Part shown: positions 25,325 to 34,470 of the stretch, piece by piece
Layout of the letters: every line of letters begins with the position of its first letter
Position numbering within the stretch: the first letter of the stretch is position 1
Origin: CAKSHC01 sp045631845
Lineage (GTDB): Bacteria > Bacillota > Clostridia > Oscillospirales > UMGS1783
NCBI GenBank assembly: GCA_045631845.1
Contig: JAZQVM010000045.1
Coordinates: 1-64,000, forward strand
Direction of reading: 5' to 3'
Length of the DNA: 64,000 nt
Notes under the pieces: generated by a model
Databases searched by the model: none
Seen by the model: the letters and a program-made list of their open reading frames with translations, nothing else
What the model was told of the DNA's origin: nothing
Translations under genes and position numbers: made by a program

Positions 25325-26647
25325 TTAACCCTCCCTTTTCTTTTTACTGGTGATCTTAAACTTGGTCAAACGCATCATTTGTACCAACTGAATCTTAGCA
25401 GGACAGCTGTACGAACAAGCCCCACATTCAATACAATCGAGTACATTGTATTTCTCAGCCTCATCATACATTTCGTTCTTGGCATAGCGATAAATATAAT
25501 TAGGCATCAAATGCATCGGGCACCCCTTGACACACCGACCGCAACGAATGCATACCGGATTCTCCACCAATTCCACATTGTTTGTGGTATAGGCAATCAA
25601 TCCGTTTGTCTGCTTAATGATCGGCGCTTCCAATGTGTGCTGAGCAATACCCATCATAGGCCCGCCCATAATGATCTTCGTGGGTTCAACCGTAAAGCCG
25701 CCGGCCGCTTCAAACATATACTGCATCGGCGTGCCGATACGGGCCAGAGCATTTTTACTGGTCTTTACTGCCGGACCGGACACCGTCACCACACGCTTAA
25801 TAACCGGCAAACCACTGCTGGCACTGCGATACAATGACGCACAAGTATCAATGTTAAACACCGCACAACCCGCATCCAGCGGCAACTCTCCGGGTTTCAC
25901 CTCACGACGAGTGATGGCGCGAATCAACTGCTTTTCCGCACCCTGAGGATACTTCGTTTTCAGCGGAACAATATGAATGCCATACGATTCAGCGATAATT
26001 TTCATAGTAGAAATGGCATCCGCCTTGTTGGTTTCAATACCAACATAAGCCTCATCCAAACTCAACGCACGCATGAGCATACGAATGCCGCCCACAATGA
26101 ATTTAGGATATTCTATCATCGCTCGCTCATCAGCCGCAATGACCGGTTCACATTCGGCACCGTTAATGATCAGCGTATCCACCTTGCGGTCAATCGCCGT
26201 TCTTAACTTAACATGCGTAGGGAAACCTGCACCACCCATGCCGACCAGACCCATTTCTCTGCAAAAATCCACAATCTCATCGGGCGTCATCTTGTCCACA
26301 TTTTTTATGTTTTTCTGCTTACCGGGAATCGGATCATCCTGAAAATCATTCTCGATAACTACACTCATCACCCGCTCACCGGTAGGATGCCAGCGGGGCG
26401 CTACATCAATAACATTGCCGGAAACCGAAGCATGCACAGGGACCGACATAAAGGCATCACTATCGCCGATCTTCTGCCCCATATATACATAATCACCCGT
26501 TTTAACCAGCGGCGTACAAGGTACACCGATATGTTGCCGCATCGGAATTACCACATACTGCGGTTGTTCTACATGTTCAATCGGGCGAGCATGCGTTAAT
26601 TCCTTGTTGGAAGGAAAATGAATACCGCCACTAAATGTATTGGCCAT
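25325..26647 (-). CDS. rnfC: Rnf complex subunit C (NADH-binding)
   Basis: The peripheral 440-residue subunit that exchanges electrons with NAD+. GMGGAGFPTHVKL near residue 135 is the nucleotide-binding glycine loop, GPMMGIAQ lies in the quinone-like SLBB region, and two ferredoxin cluster motifs CIRCGRCVKGCP and CIECGACSYSCP lie near the C-terminus. First gene of the operon C-D-G-E-A-B, the order found in Clostridia and Acetobacterium. The complex couples ferredoxin oxidation to ion pumping (Na+ or H+, not decidable here). Confidence 0.96.
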   Translation of the reverse strand: MANTFSGGIHFPSNKELTHARPIEHVEQPQYVVIPMRQHIGVPCTPLVKTGDYVYMGQKIGDSDAFMSVPVHASVSGNVIDVAPRWHPTGERVMSVVIENDFQDDPIPGKQKNIKNVDKMTPDEIVDFCREMGLVGMGGAGFPTHVKLRTAIDRKVDTLIINGAECEPVIAADERAMIEYPKFIVGGIRMLMRALSLDEAYVGIETNKADAISTMKIIAESYGIHIVPLKTKYPQGAEKQLIRAITRREVKPGELPLDAGCAVFNIDTCASLYRSASSGLPVIKRVVTVSGPAVKTSKNALARIGTPMQYMFEAAGGFTVEPTKIIMGGPMMGIAQHTLEAPIIKQTNGLIAYTTNNVELVENPVCIRCGRCVKGCPMHLMPNYIYRYAKNEMYDEAEKYNVLDCIECGACSYSCPAKIQLVQMMRLTKFKITSKKKREG

Positions 26648-26700
26648 TACAGCACCTCTTCTTTATGCTTTCTCTAAATTGCAAAAAATACCACACATGC

Positions 26701-26729
26701 ATTATAGCACAAAGTAAAAGTTTGTGCAA
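26701..26729 (-). promoter_or_regulatory. rnf operon promoter with an inverted repeat filling the spacer
   Basis: On the minus strand: TTGCAC (-35, 26724-26729), 17-bp spacer and perfect TATAAT (-10, 26701-26706). The spacer and -35 hold GCACAAA (26707-26713), seven bases, and TTTGTGC (26721-26727), a perfect 7-bp inverted repeat. A repressor bound there would block RNA polymerase. The repeat does not match the Rex consensus TTGTGAAnnnnTTCACAA, so its partner is unknown. Confidence 0.75.
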
Positions 26730-26732
26730 TAT

Positions 26733-26768
26733 AAAAAGGATAAGTAACCCTAAAAAAGATTACTTATC
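26733..26768 (-). terminator. Terminator of nrdR
   Basis: GATAAGTAA and TTACTTATC pair around an A-rich loop, followed on the minus strand by CCTTTTTATA. It lies between the nrdR stop and the rnf promoter. Confidence 0.75.
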
Positions 26769-26805
26769 TATTTTTACAAGTTTATTATGTTCCATGCATT
26801 GATTC

Positions 26806-27261
26806 TTATTTTTCACTTAACAGCCGATCCAATTCCTTTTTAAAGGTACTGATATCCTTAAACTGACGATATACCGATGCAAATCGCACATAGGCTACCT
26901 CATCAATACCCCGTAGTTTTTCCATGGCCAATTCCCCGATCTTCTCCGAGGAGATTTCCTGTTCCATGGAATTGGAAATGGCATACTCGATCTCATCCGC
27001 CGCCTTTTCCAGCGTAGATAGAGAAACCGGACGCTTATCACAGGAACGCAAAAATCCCCGCAACAACTTATCCCGATCAAACTCTTGTCGCGAACCGTCT
27101 TTCTTAACTACGACAATGGGAACCGTTTCAATAATCTCAAAGGTCGTAAATCGCTTCTGACATTTTAAACATTCTCTACGGCGACGAATCCTCTGCCCGT
27201 CATCCGTCGGACGGGAATTGCTGACCTTGCTCTCTTCATGACCGCAAAAAGGACATCTCAT
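26806..27261 (-). CDS. nrdR: Transcriptional repressor NrdR
   Basis: A 151-residue regulator of ribonucleotide reductase genes. The N-terminal zinc ribbon is MRCPFCGHEESKVSNSR plus RRRECLKCQKRFTTFE, and the ATP-cone follows (VVKKDGSRQEFDRDKLLRGF). Length and motifs are standard. It is transcribed with the preceding small gene. Confidence 0.97.
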   Translation of the reverse strand: MRCPFCGHEESKVSNSRPTDDGQRIRRRRECLKCQKRFTTFEIIETVPIVVVKKDGSRQEFDRDKLLRGFLRSCDKRPVSLSTLEKAADEIEYAISNSMEQEISSEKIGELAMEKLRGIDEVAYVRFASVYRQFKDISTFKKELDRLLSEK

Positions 27262-27282
27262 CGATTCTATTTTCCTCTCTTT

Positions 27283-27570
27283 TTAAAATTCGAAATCATT
27301 CCCTGCCAAATAATCGTCTACTATCTCACTCAAAGACACGGGAAAGGTTTTCCCCCGCGCCAAACGATCGATCAACCGACAAATTTCCTGCCGATCCGCA
27401 CCAATATGGTCCACTGCCACATACTCTTCCATCGTATCCGTCTCGCACCTCTTTACAATGCTAATCCCAAACGGATCACTCGCCGATGTATCATCCACCG
27501 TCATATAGTAGTCCAATACCACACCATCCATGCCATCAACAGACACTTGGTATATCCGCTCCTGTCTCAT
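27283..27570 (-). CDS. Small protein resembling the DUF6514 family
   Basis: A 95-residue protein with YYMTVDDTSASDPFGISIVK followed by ICRLIDRLARGKTFPVSLSE and IVDDYL at the C-terminus. The C-terminal half is like the clostridial DUF6514 pattern (a variable strand region, then a Leu-rich helix and a PVxLxEVVDD end). Function is unknown. The ATG at 27570 follows GGGGAATGGG; the frame stays open upstream. It is the first gene of the nrdR transcript and has a good sigma-A promoter. Confidence 0.6.
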   Translation of the reverse strand: MRQERIYQVSVDGMDGVVLDYYMTVDDTSASDPFGISIVKRCETDTMEEYVAVDHIGADRQEICRLIDRLARGKTFPVSLSEIVDDYLAGNDFEF

Positions 27571-27600
27571 GTTCCCATTCCCCTTTGCTTCGTTGAGAAC

Positions 27601-27630
27601 ATTATGACACGAGTACTGTTGCCTTGTAAA
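27601..27630 (-). promoter_or_regulatory. Sigma-A promoter of the DUF6514-nrdR transcript
   Basis: On the minus strand: TTTACA (27625-27630), 18-bp spacer and CATAAT (27601-27606), about 31 bp before the start codon. Confidence 0.65.
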
Positions 27631-27639
27631 CAACAATCA

Positions 27640-27646
27640 TTCGACA
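27640..27646. promoter_or_regulatory. Spo0A-box-like heptamer upstream of the DUF6514-nrdR promoter
   Basis: TGTCGAA on the minus strand (TTCGACA on the plus strand) matches the Spo0A consensus TGNCGAA and lies 9 bp upstream of the -35 hexamer. Candidate only; a match of this length is expected by chance at a few places in the window. Confidence 0.3.
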
Positions 27647-27720
27647 AAAAATGCTAAAAAGTCATTCTTTTTTTCAAAAATTTCATTTTAAGCAATATTA
27701 TGTTAACTTAAAAAATAAAT

Positions 27721-28491
27721 TTACAGTTTGTTCATAAAGTCAGCTGCATCTCGCAGTTGCAAATCTTGCTGATAGTTATCAGAATACACCTCTATAACCT
27801 TGCTTACCGCCTCACTGCGAATGTGATCATTCAGGATAGCCGCATAATCACATACGCCCTGTCCTGGTAAAGCACAAGACCCATCATCATGATAGTCACT
27901 GGCATGAAAATGGATCAACTGCTCCCCCATCACATCTCGTATACGGCACGGATCCTCGTGGCAACGCATGGCTTGTTTGACATCCAGCGTAAAATACACA
28001 TTTGTCTGCAACATTTGCTTCATCTGACCAATAAAATCCATATGCCCTGCATAGTGTCGGTTCACATTTTCCTGGGAAAAGCATATCCCTTCCCGCTTGG
28101 CCAATTCGAATAACGCCGCGTAAATATCGCAATATTTCTCCACGCTGATAGGCCATTCCGATCGACAGCCATGAAAATTAAACACACGGGCACCCATAGC
28201 CGCCGCTGCCTCAAAATACCCTTTGTAAATCTCGTAAAAATCTCGGCGGCGGGTTTCATAACTACCAAACAAACAATAGGTTTCGGCAAATGAGGTAAAG
28301 GGATGAAACGCCAGTATCTGCAAACCCAATCGGTTTGCGCGCTCTCGAAATCTACGGGCATAATCCACGGTAGATTCGGAAGGGGCATTAACAAAAACCT
28401 CTATATCAGAAAAGCCCAATGCCGCAATACGTTCCAACGTTTCTTCTGTTTTATCCGGATAGAAACAAGAGGTGGATATTCCGATTTTCAT
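27721..28491 (-). CDS. Sugar phosphate isomerase/epimerase-like TIM barrel protein
   Basis: A 256-residue protein of the xylose isomerase-like AP endonuclease 2 fold. It begins MKIGISTSCFYPDKTEETLE, with FHPFTSFAE, NFHGCRSEW, CFSQENVNRHYAG, FTLDVKQAMRCHED and HFHASDYHDDGSCALPGQGV, which supply the His, Glu and Asp metal ligands of the fold. Substrate cannot be told. It follows the aminotransferase gene by 5 bp and is probably cotranscribed. Confidence 0.8.
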   Translation of the reverse strand: MKIGISTSCFYPDKTEETLERIAALGFSDIEVFVNAPSESTVDYARRFRERANRLGLQILAFHPFTSFAETYCLFGSYETRRRDFYEIYKGYFEAAAAMGARVFNFHGCRSEWPISVEKYCDIYAALFELAKREGICFSQENVNRHYAGHMDFIGQMKQMLQTNVYFTLDVKQAMRCHEDPCRIRDVMGEQLIHFHASDYHDDGSCALPGQGVCDYAAILNDHIRSEAVSKVIEVYSDNYQQDLQLRDAADFMNKL

Positions 28492-28496
28492 ACCTG

Positions 28497-29774
28497 TTAT
28501 GCCAACAATTTCTCAATGGCGGCCAATTTCACGCACACGCAGAAAACATCCATCGCCATCTGCAGATCCTCAACAGAAGGAAAACTGGGTGCAATACGGA
28601 TATTGCTGTCCTGAGGATCATTCTTATAGGGGAAGGTAGCGCCGGCACCCGTCATAACCACGCCCGCCTCCTTCATCAGCACGACGATACGCTTAGCGCA
28701 TCCCGCCATAGCATTAAAGGATACAAAATAACCACCCTTGGGCGTGATCCAGCAGCCGATGCCCAATCCGCTCAATTCCCGATCCAGCGTGTCGGTCACC
28801 ACGTCAAAACGAGGACGAAGCACCTGCGCATGCTTTCTCATGTGCGCTTTGATGCCTGCAACATCCTTAAAATATTTGATATGTCGTAACTCGTTAATTT
28901 TGTCCGGACCAATGGTCTGATAGAACATCTGCTTCTTAATAAATTCCACATTCGCCTTTGATGCAACCATGCAGGCCACGCCGGCACCGGGATAGCAGAT
29001 CTTAGATGTGGATGCAAATTCAAAGATCATATCTTCATTGCCGTACTCACGAGCCAAGGAGAAAATTTCGGGAATTTCAATCTCCTCATCGGTCAAATGA
29101 TGGACAACATAGGCATTATCATAGAAAATACGGAAATCGTCAGCCGCAGGCTTGAGAGCCGCCAATCGGCGTACCGTTTCATCCGAATACACAATACTGT
29201 CGGGATTGGAGTATTTGGGAACACACCAAATACCCTTAATCGAAGCATCCTGCGCTACTAATTTCTCCACAACATCCATATCGGGACCATCTTCGGTCAT
29301 CGGAACCGTGACCAGTTCAAAACCAAAGAACTCAGTAATGGCAAAATGACGGTCATAGCCGGGGGACGGACAAAGGAACTTCAATCCTTCCTGTTTGCCC
29401 CAAGGCTTGTCAGAACCGTATACACCATGAGTCATGGCACGGGCAACGGTATCGTACATCATGGTTAAAGAAGAGTTTCCGCCCACAATTACCATGGAAT
29501 CGTCCACATCCAAGAGTTCGGCAAACATTTTCTTAATCGAGGGCAGACCGTCGAGCACACCATAGTTACGCGCATCAATACCATCGATCATGCAATCGGC
29601 ACTATCTTTGATGCAATGAAGCATATCTTCGCTCAAATCCAATTGCTCTTTACCCGGTTTGCCTCGGGACATATCCAAGGACAGATTTCGGCTTTGAATC
29701 TGCGCATATTCCTTCTGCAATCCGCTATACAGTTCTTGCAGTTCTTCTCTGGTCATTTCTGTGTACTTTTTCAT
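28497..29774 (-). CDS. Aspartate aminotransferase-like enzyme, PLP-dependent class I (subgroup Ic type)
   Basis: A 425-residue PLP enzyme. LDMSRGKPGKEQLDLSEDML near the N-terminus, IVGGNSSLTMMYD, WCVPKYSNPDSIVYSDE, IFYDNAYVVHHL, the PLP-lysine motif FEFASTSKICYPGAG and NIRIAPSFPSVEDL fit the class I/II aminotransferase subgroup often called Ic in Firmicutes. The ATG at 29774 follows GGAG by six bases. It lies 12 bp after the RluB-type gene. Confidence 0.85.
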   Translation of the reverse strand: MKKYTEMTREELQELYSGLQKEYAQIQSRNLSLDMSRGKPGKEQLDLSEDMLHCIKDSADCMIDGIDARNYGVLDGLPSIKKMFAELLDVDDSMVIVGGNSSLTMMYDTVARAMTHGVYGSDKPWGKQEGLKFLCPSPGYDRHFAITEFFGFELVTVPMTEDGPDMDVVEKLVAQDASIKGIWCVPKYSNPDSIVYSDETVRRLAALKPAADDFRIFYDNAYVVHHLTDEEIEIPEIFSLAREYGNEDMIFEFASTSKICYPGAGVACMVASKANVEFIKKQMFYQTIGPDKINELRHIKYFKDVAGIKAHMRKHAQVLRPRFDVVTDTLDRELSGLGIGCWITPKGGYFVSFNAMAGCAKRIVVLMKEAGVVMTGAGATFPYKNDPQDSNIRIAPSFPSVEDLQMAMDVFCVCVKLAAIEKLLA

Positions 29775-29786
29775 GATTTTCTCCAT

Positions 29787-30506
29787 TTATAACGATTTAA
29801 TATATTGTACTTCTTCTTCGGTTAAAAACCGTGTTTGTCCGGGCTTAATATTTCCTAATCGCAACTGGGCGATAGACTCTCTTTTGAGCAATTTCACCTG
29901 CAATCCCAATTGTTCGCACATGCGTCGAATCTGTCGGTTTTTCCCTTCATAGATCGTAATATGAAAAACACTGCGCGCTTCGGTTTTTTCACGCACCTGA
30001 ATTTCGGCAGGTTGCAACTGCTCCCCGTCTTCCAAGGCCATACCTTCACTCATGAGCCTAATCTGCTCGTCGGTCAATTCCCCATTTACCGTGACTCGAT
30101 AAGTCTTGGGAATATGCGCCGAGGGCGAAGCCAAACGGTGAGCCAATTCCCCGTCATCGGTCAACAACAACATGCCTTCCGAATCCTTATCTAACCGCCC
30201 GACAGGATAAACTCTGGCGCTGATGTTAGGAATTAAATCCTTCACACATTTTCGCCCCAACTCATCACTAAGCGTTGTAACATAGCCACGGGGTTTATAC
30301 AAAATCAAGTAGGTCGGGCGGCGCTGAATCGTCCGTACCGGCTTACCGTCTACCGAAATCTTTTCCTCTCCGGTCACCGTCTGTCCGAGATAGGCGGATT
30401 TTCCGTTCACGCTGACACGACCGGCCTCAATCAGCGTTTCCCCTTGCCGTCGAGAACATAATCCCTGATCGGCTAAAAATTTTTGCAAACGAATCGGTTT
30501 GTCCAT
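29787..30506 (-). CDS. rluB: Ribosomal pseudouridine synthase, RsuA/RluB family
   Basis: A 239-residue rRNA-modifying enzyme. The S4 RNA-binding domain covers residues 4-50 (IRLQKFLADQGLCSRRQGET), the catalytic Asp is in GRLDKDSEGMLLLTDDG near residue 105, and KNRQIRRMCEQLG lies near the C-terminus. RluB is the more likely assignment in Firmicutes, but RsuA or RluE cannot be excluded from sequence alone. Confidence 0.9.
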   Translation of the reverse strand: MDKPIRLQKFLADQGLCSRRQGETLIEAGRVSVNGKSAYLGQTVTGEEKISVDGKPVRTIQRRPTYLILYKPRGYVTTLSDELGRKCVKDLIPNISARVYPVGRLDKDSEGMLLLTDDGELAHRLASPSAHIPKTYRVTVNGELTDEQIRLMSEGMALEDGEQLQPAEIQVREKTEARSVFHITIYEGKNRQIRRMCEQLGLQVKLLKRESIAQLRLGNIKPGQTRFLTEEEVQYIKSL

Positions 30507-30547
30507 ATCAAATCCTCCTATCCCTTTATTTTATATGATTTTTTCAT

Positions 30548-31672
30548 TTATAGCAATAACAAATTGAAAATTCTTCGCCATTCCATTTGAAAACTTTTTG
30601 TTACAGAAGATCGTAGCGCAACATCCTCTACCGCACATAGATCGATGGTAGCCACCGCTTTTCCGTTACAGCTAATCTCTGCCTTGGCCAACACCTGCCC
30701 TTTGCGTATGGGCGCAAATACAACCGCAGGCGTTTGGTGCAATATCTCATAGGTCAACCCCTCTTGCGTATTCGGCAAGCAGATCGGCATACTGTTGGTA
30801 GCCACAACCGATCCCGCCACGCCGCCGGCAACCGGAACCGTTACCGCAATTTCATCGACATCGGCTTGCTTGGTTATCGCCATCTTGCTAAAACCGTAAT
30901 CCAATAATTGCGCATGGTCCTGCCAATCGTCGGGGGCGCGTAAGGTAACGCAGATCAAGGCAATACCGTCCTTAGAGGCCGAGGATACCAAACAACGCCC
31001 CGCCGCCTTGGTAAATCCCGTCTTCATACCCGTTGCATAGTCATACATGCGAAGCAAAGAATTGTGATTGCTGTAACTATGAGTGAGGCCATCCACAGTG
31101 GTAAATGTTATATTTTTTGTTGCCACTATGCGGGAGAGTACCGCATCCTGATGAGCAAAGCGTCCAATCTGCGCCAACTCCCGTGCCGTAGTATAATGTG
31201 TCTCATCAGGCAAGCCCGATGGGTTGGCAAATGCGGTACTCGCCAATCCCATCTCTCCTGCCCGTCGGTTCATATAGGAAATAAACGTCTCTCGATCCCC
31301 GTCAAATGCATGTTCTGCTAATGCCTCGGCCGCATCATTACCCGAACTGAGAAGCAGCGCATAAAGCAACTGCTCTACACTTATCCGCTCCCCTGCCTGC
31401 AAATTTGAACTGCTTCCTTCAACGCCTGCCGCGGATTGGCTGATCGTCACAATCTCATCCAACCGACAACATTCCCGTATCATTAACGCCGTAAATAGCT
31501 TTGTTGTGCTGGCCATAGGCATGACCATATCGGGATCCTTTTCATATAATACATGACCTGTCATGGCTTCAATCAAAATACAACTTTGCGCCGATATCGC
31601 CATCTCCGCCCGCACAGGCAAAACAAAACTGCATATAATAATCACGAGTATTATGCTGCATATTCGCTTCAT
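30548..31672 (-). CDS. D-alanyl-D-alanine carboxypeptidase (PBP5/DacF type)
   Basis: A 374-residue serine peptidase of the S11 family that trims peptidoglycan stem peptides. A signal peptide spans residues 1-22. The three active-site motifs are STTKLF (Ser-x-x-Lys), SGN in LLSSGNDAAEA, and KTGFTKAAG. The C-terminal domain ends in an amphipathic segment (SFQMEWRRIFNLLLL) that can anchor it to the membrane. DacF or DacB roles in sporulation are possible in this context but not shown. Confidence 0.9.
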   Translation of the reverse strand: MKRICSIILVIIICSFVLPVRAEMAISAQSCILIEAMTGHVLYEKDPDMVMPMASTTKLFTALMIRECCRLDEIVTISQSAAGVEGSSSNLQAGERISVEQLLYALLLSSGNDAAEALAEHAFDGDRETFISYMNRRAGEMGLASTAFANPSGLPDETHYTTARELAQIGRFAHQDAVLSRIVATKNITFTTVDGLTHSYSNHNSLLRMYDYATGMKTGFTKAAGRCLVSSASKDGIALICVTLRAPDDWQDHAQLLDYGFSKMAITKQADVDEIAVTVPVAGGVAGSVVATNSMPICLPNTQEGLTYEILHQTPAVVFAPIRKGQVLAKAEISCNGKAVATIDLCAVEDVALRSSVTKSFQMEWRRIFNLLLL

Positions 31673-31730
31673 ATTATCCCCTCCTATTAATACTTTATCT
31701 TATTCTAAACCATAGGGGAAAATGAACGCA

Positions 31731-31764
31731 AAAAAACAGGAAAAGCACATGGCTTTTCCTGTTT
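31731..31764 (-). terminator. Terminator of rpsU
   Basis: AACAGGAAAAGC and GCTTTTCCTGTT pair almost perfectly around CAT, followed on the minus strand by a run of seven T. Confidence 0.9.
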
Positions 31765-31772
31765 CTCAATGC

Positions 31773-31949
31773 TTATTTGTATTTGCGCTTACGAGCAGCT
31801 TCGGACTTTTTCTTACGCTTAACACTGGGTTTCTCGTAATGCTCTCTCTTGCGGAGTTCGGACAACGTGCCGTCCTTCGAGCAGGATCTCTTAAATCTTC
31901 TAAGAGCGCTGTCGAGCGACTCGTTTTCTTTAACCTTAACGACTGCCAT
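31773..31949 (-). CDS. rpsU: 30S ribosomal protein S21
   Basis: A 58-residue basic protein read directly from the sequence: MAVVKVKENESLDSALRRFK, then a Lys/Arg-rich C-terminus ending RKYK. This is the S21 family pattern. GGAGGG lies 9 bases upstream of the ATG. It has its own near-perfect promoter and terminator. Confidence 0.95.
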   Translation of the reverse strand: MAVVKVKENESLDSALRRFKRSCSKDGTLSELRKREHYEKPSVKRKKKSEAARKRKYK

Positions 31950-31997
31950 TATGTTCTACCCTCCCTCCGAATATGAAACCTTAAAACTACGAGTTTA

Positions 31998-32026
31998 ATT
32001 ATAATAAACCTATCGTCAATTGTCAA
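31998..32026 (-). promoter_or_regulatory. Sigma-A promoter of rpsU
   Basis: On the minus strand: TTGACA (32021-32026), 17-bp spacer and TATAAT (31998-32003), both hexamers perfect. A second TTGACG lies within the spacer. The transcript leader is about 40 bases. Confidence 0.85.
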
Positions 32027-32034
32027 GCAATATT

Positions 32035-34440
32035 TTACTTTACAACCAAGTTAATTAACTTATTTTTAACATAAATCGTCTTAAAGACAGATTTTCCGTC
32101 AATGGCGGCCTTCACTTTCTCGTCAGCAAGCGCCAAATCCACCACCGTCTGCTGCTCCGAGTCGGGCGCAATGGGAATCAGGCTGCGCAATTTGCCGTTG
32201 ATCTGAACGGGAATCTGAATGGTGTCATCCACCGTCTTGCTCTCGTCATACTCGGGCCAAACAGCCGAGGTAGTGATGTCTTGCTCATGACCGCACATCT
32301 GCCACATTTCCTCAGCCAGATGCGGAGCAAAGGGGCTAACCATCAGAATGTAATCGCTCAGCGCCTTCTTGGTGATAGATCCCGCCGCATAGATATCATT
32401 CAGTAACGCCATCAGCGAAGCAATTGCCGTATTGAACTTCATATCTTCAATATCCGCCGAAACCTTCTTGATGGTCTTGTGGAAATTCTTCTCCAGAGCG
32501 CCGTAATCGTCGCCCTCAACCATCATATCCAGCAGGTTAAAGACACGTTCCAAGAACCGCTTGCATCCCTTGATCGACTGGCTCGACCAAGGCGCCGCCT
32601 TCTCAAAGTCACCAATAAACATGATAAACAAGCGCAAGGTGTCAGCACCGTACTCAGCCACCACATCATCGGGATTGACCACATTCCCACGGGACTTGGA
32701 CATCTTTTCACCGTTCTCGCCCAAAATCATACCGTGCGAGGTACGCTTCTGATAAGGCTCACAGGTCGGTACTACACCCAAATCATACAGGAACTTATGC
32801 CAGAACCGAGAATAGAGCAAATGCAACGTGGTGTGCTCCATACCGCCGTTATACCAGTCGATCGGCGACCAGTACTCCAGCGCTTCCTTCGAAGCCAACG
32901 CATCATCGTTGTTCGGGTCAATGTAGCGCAGGAAATACCACGAAGATCCCGCCCACTGCGGCATGGTATCGGTCTCTCTGCGAGCAGGAGCTCCACAGTG
33001 AGGACAGGTCGTGTTAATCCACTCGGTCATATTGGCCAACGGTGACTCGCCGTTGTCGGTCGGTTCATAACTCTCCACTTCCGGTAACTGTAAAGGCAAT
33101 TCACTTTCCGGAATGGGCACCCAACCGCAATGCTCACAATAGACCATCGGAATCGGCTCACCCCAATACCGCTGACGGGAGAATACCCAGTCACGCAACT
33201 TGAAGTTGACCTTCTTGGTGCCAATTCCCTGCTCCTCAAAAAACTCAATAATCTTATCAATGGCTTCCTTAACCGTCAATCCATTTAAGAATCCCGAATT
33301 GATCATCGTTCCGTTCTCAATATCGGTAAACGGTCCATCACTAATATCTCCACCATCCACAACCTGCACCATCGGCAAATCAAACGCCTTGGCAAAATCA
33401 TAGTCACGGGTATCGTGTGCCGGCACCGCCATGATCGCACCCGTGCCATAGGACATCAACACGTAATCGGACACAAAAATGGGAATCTCCTTACCCGTCG
33501 CCGGATTGATGGCACGAATCCCATCTAAGCAAACGCCCGTCTTATCCTTGTTGATCTCGCTACGCTCAAAATCACTCTTGCGTGCCGCCAACGCTGCATA
33601 GTCCTTGATCGCATCATAGTTGGCCAGCTTATCCTTGTTCGCCTCAATCATCGGATGTTCAGGCGAAATAACCATGTAAGTAGCACCAAAAATGGTATCG
33701 GGACGTGTTGTGAAGATTAAGAGCGTATCTCCCGCCGTCGTCTTAAAGGAAACCTCAGCCCCATAGCTCTTACCGATCCAGTTCTTCTGCTGAATCTTAA
33801 CACGCTCAATGAAATCAACCTCATCCAGATCGCTGATCAAACGGTCGGCATACTCGGTAATCTTGAGCATCCACTGGCTCTTAACACGACGCTCAACAGG
33901 CGATCCGCAACGCTCGCAAACACCGTTGACCACTTCCTCGTTAGCCAATACACACTTACAGGAGGTACACCAGTTAACGGCCATCTCCTTCTTGTAGGCC
34001 AATCCCTTCTTGAATAACTGCAGGAAAATCCACTGTGTCCACTTATAATATGCCGGATCGGTCGTCGAAATCTCTCTGGACCAGTCAAAGGACATACCCG
34101 TCGCTTTGATCTGCTCCTTAAAATGCGCAATGTTTTGCGCCGTAACAATCTTCGGATGAATCTTATTCTTAATCGCATAGTTCTCGGTCGGCAAACCAAA
34201 CGCATCCCAGCCAATCGGGAACAATACATTGTAACCGTTCAAACGACGTTTACGCGCCACAACATCCATCGCCGTGTAAGGACGGGTATGCCCTACATGA
34301 AGCCCCTGCCCCGACGGATACGGAAACTCAATAAGCGCATAGAATTTCGGTTTGTCCGAATCGGTTCCCGTCTTAAATGTTTCGTTCTTCTCCCAATGGT
34401 CTTGCCATTTCTTTTCAATTGCAGAAAAATCGTATTTCAT
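32035..34440 (-). CDS. leuS: Leucyl-tRNA synthetase
   Basis: An 801-residue class I synthetase. The HIGH-like motif is PYPSGQGLHVGHTRPYTAMD near residue 38, the editing (CP1) domain has TTRPDTIFGATYMVI and DYDFAKAFDLP, a zinc-type Cys cluster CERCG/CEHCGW is present, and KMSKSRGNVVNPD lies near residue 577. It is the last gene of the smc-to-leuS operon. No T-box leader precedes it; the 30-bp gap to rsfS holds only a short spacer, so it seems to depend on operon transcription. Confidence 0.97.
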   Translation of the reverse strand: MKYDFSAIEKKWQDHWEKNETFKTGTDSDKPKFYALIEFPYPSGQGLHVGHTRPYTAMDVVARKRRLNGYNVLFPIGWDAFGLPTENYAIKNKIHPKIVTAQNIAHFKEQIKATGMSFDWSREISTTDPAYYKWTQWIFLQLFKKGLAYKKEMAVNWCTSCKCVLANEEVVNGVCERCGSPVERRVKSQWMLKITEYADRLISDLDEVDFIERVKIQQKNWIGKSYGAEVSFKTTAGDTLLIFTTRPDTIFGATYMVISPEHPMIEANKDKLANYDAIKDYAALAARKSDFERSEINKDKTGVCLDGIRAINPATGKEIPIFVSDYVLMSYGTGAIMAVPAHDTRDYDFAKAFDLPMVQVVDGGDISDGPFTDIENGTMINSGFLNGLTVKEAIDKIIEFFEEQGIGTKKVNFKLRDWVFSRQRYWGEPIPMVYCEHCGWVPIPESELPLQLPEVESYEPTDNGESPLANMTEWINTTCPHCGAPARRETDTMPQWAGSSWYFLRYIDPNNDDALASKEALEYWSPIDWYNGGMEHTTLHLLYSRFWHKFLYDLGVVPTCEPYQKRTSHGMILGENGEKMSKSRGNVVNPDDVVAEYGADTLRLFIMFIGDFEKAAPWSSQSIKGCKRFLERVFNLLDMMVEGDDYGALEKNFHKTIKKVSADIEDMKFNTAIASLMALLNDIYAAGSITKKALSDYILMVSPFAPHLAEEMWQMCGHEQDITTSAVWPEYDESKTVDDTIQIPVQINGKLRSLIPIAPDSEQQTVVDLALADEKVKAAIDGKSVFKTIYVKNKLINLVVK

Positions 34441-34470
34441 TTTATGCCTTCCTGTCAGCCTTTCGGCGTA

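Noticed and set aside
26707..26727. Rex operator in the rnf promoter
   Set aside because: The inverted repeat GCACAAA-N7-TTTGTGC differs from the Rex consensus in half-site and spacing.
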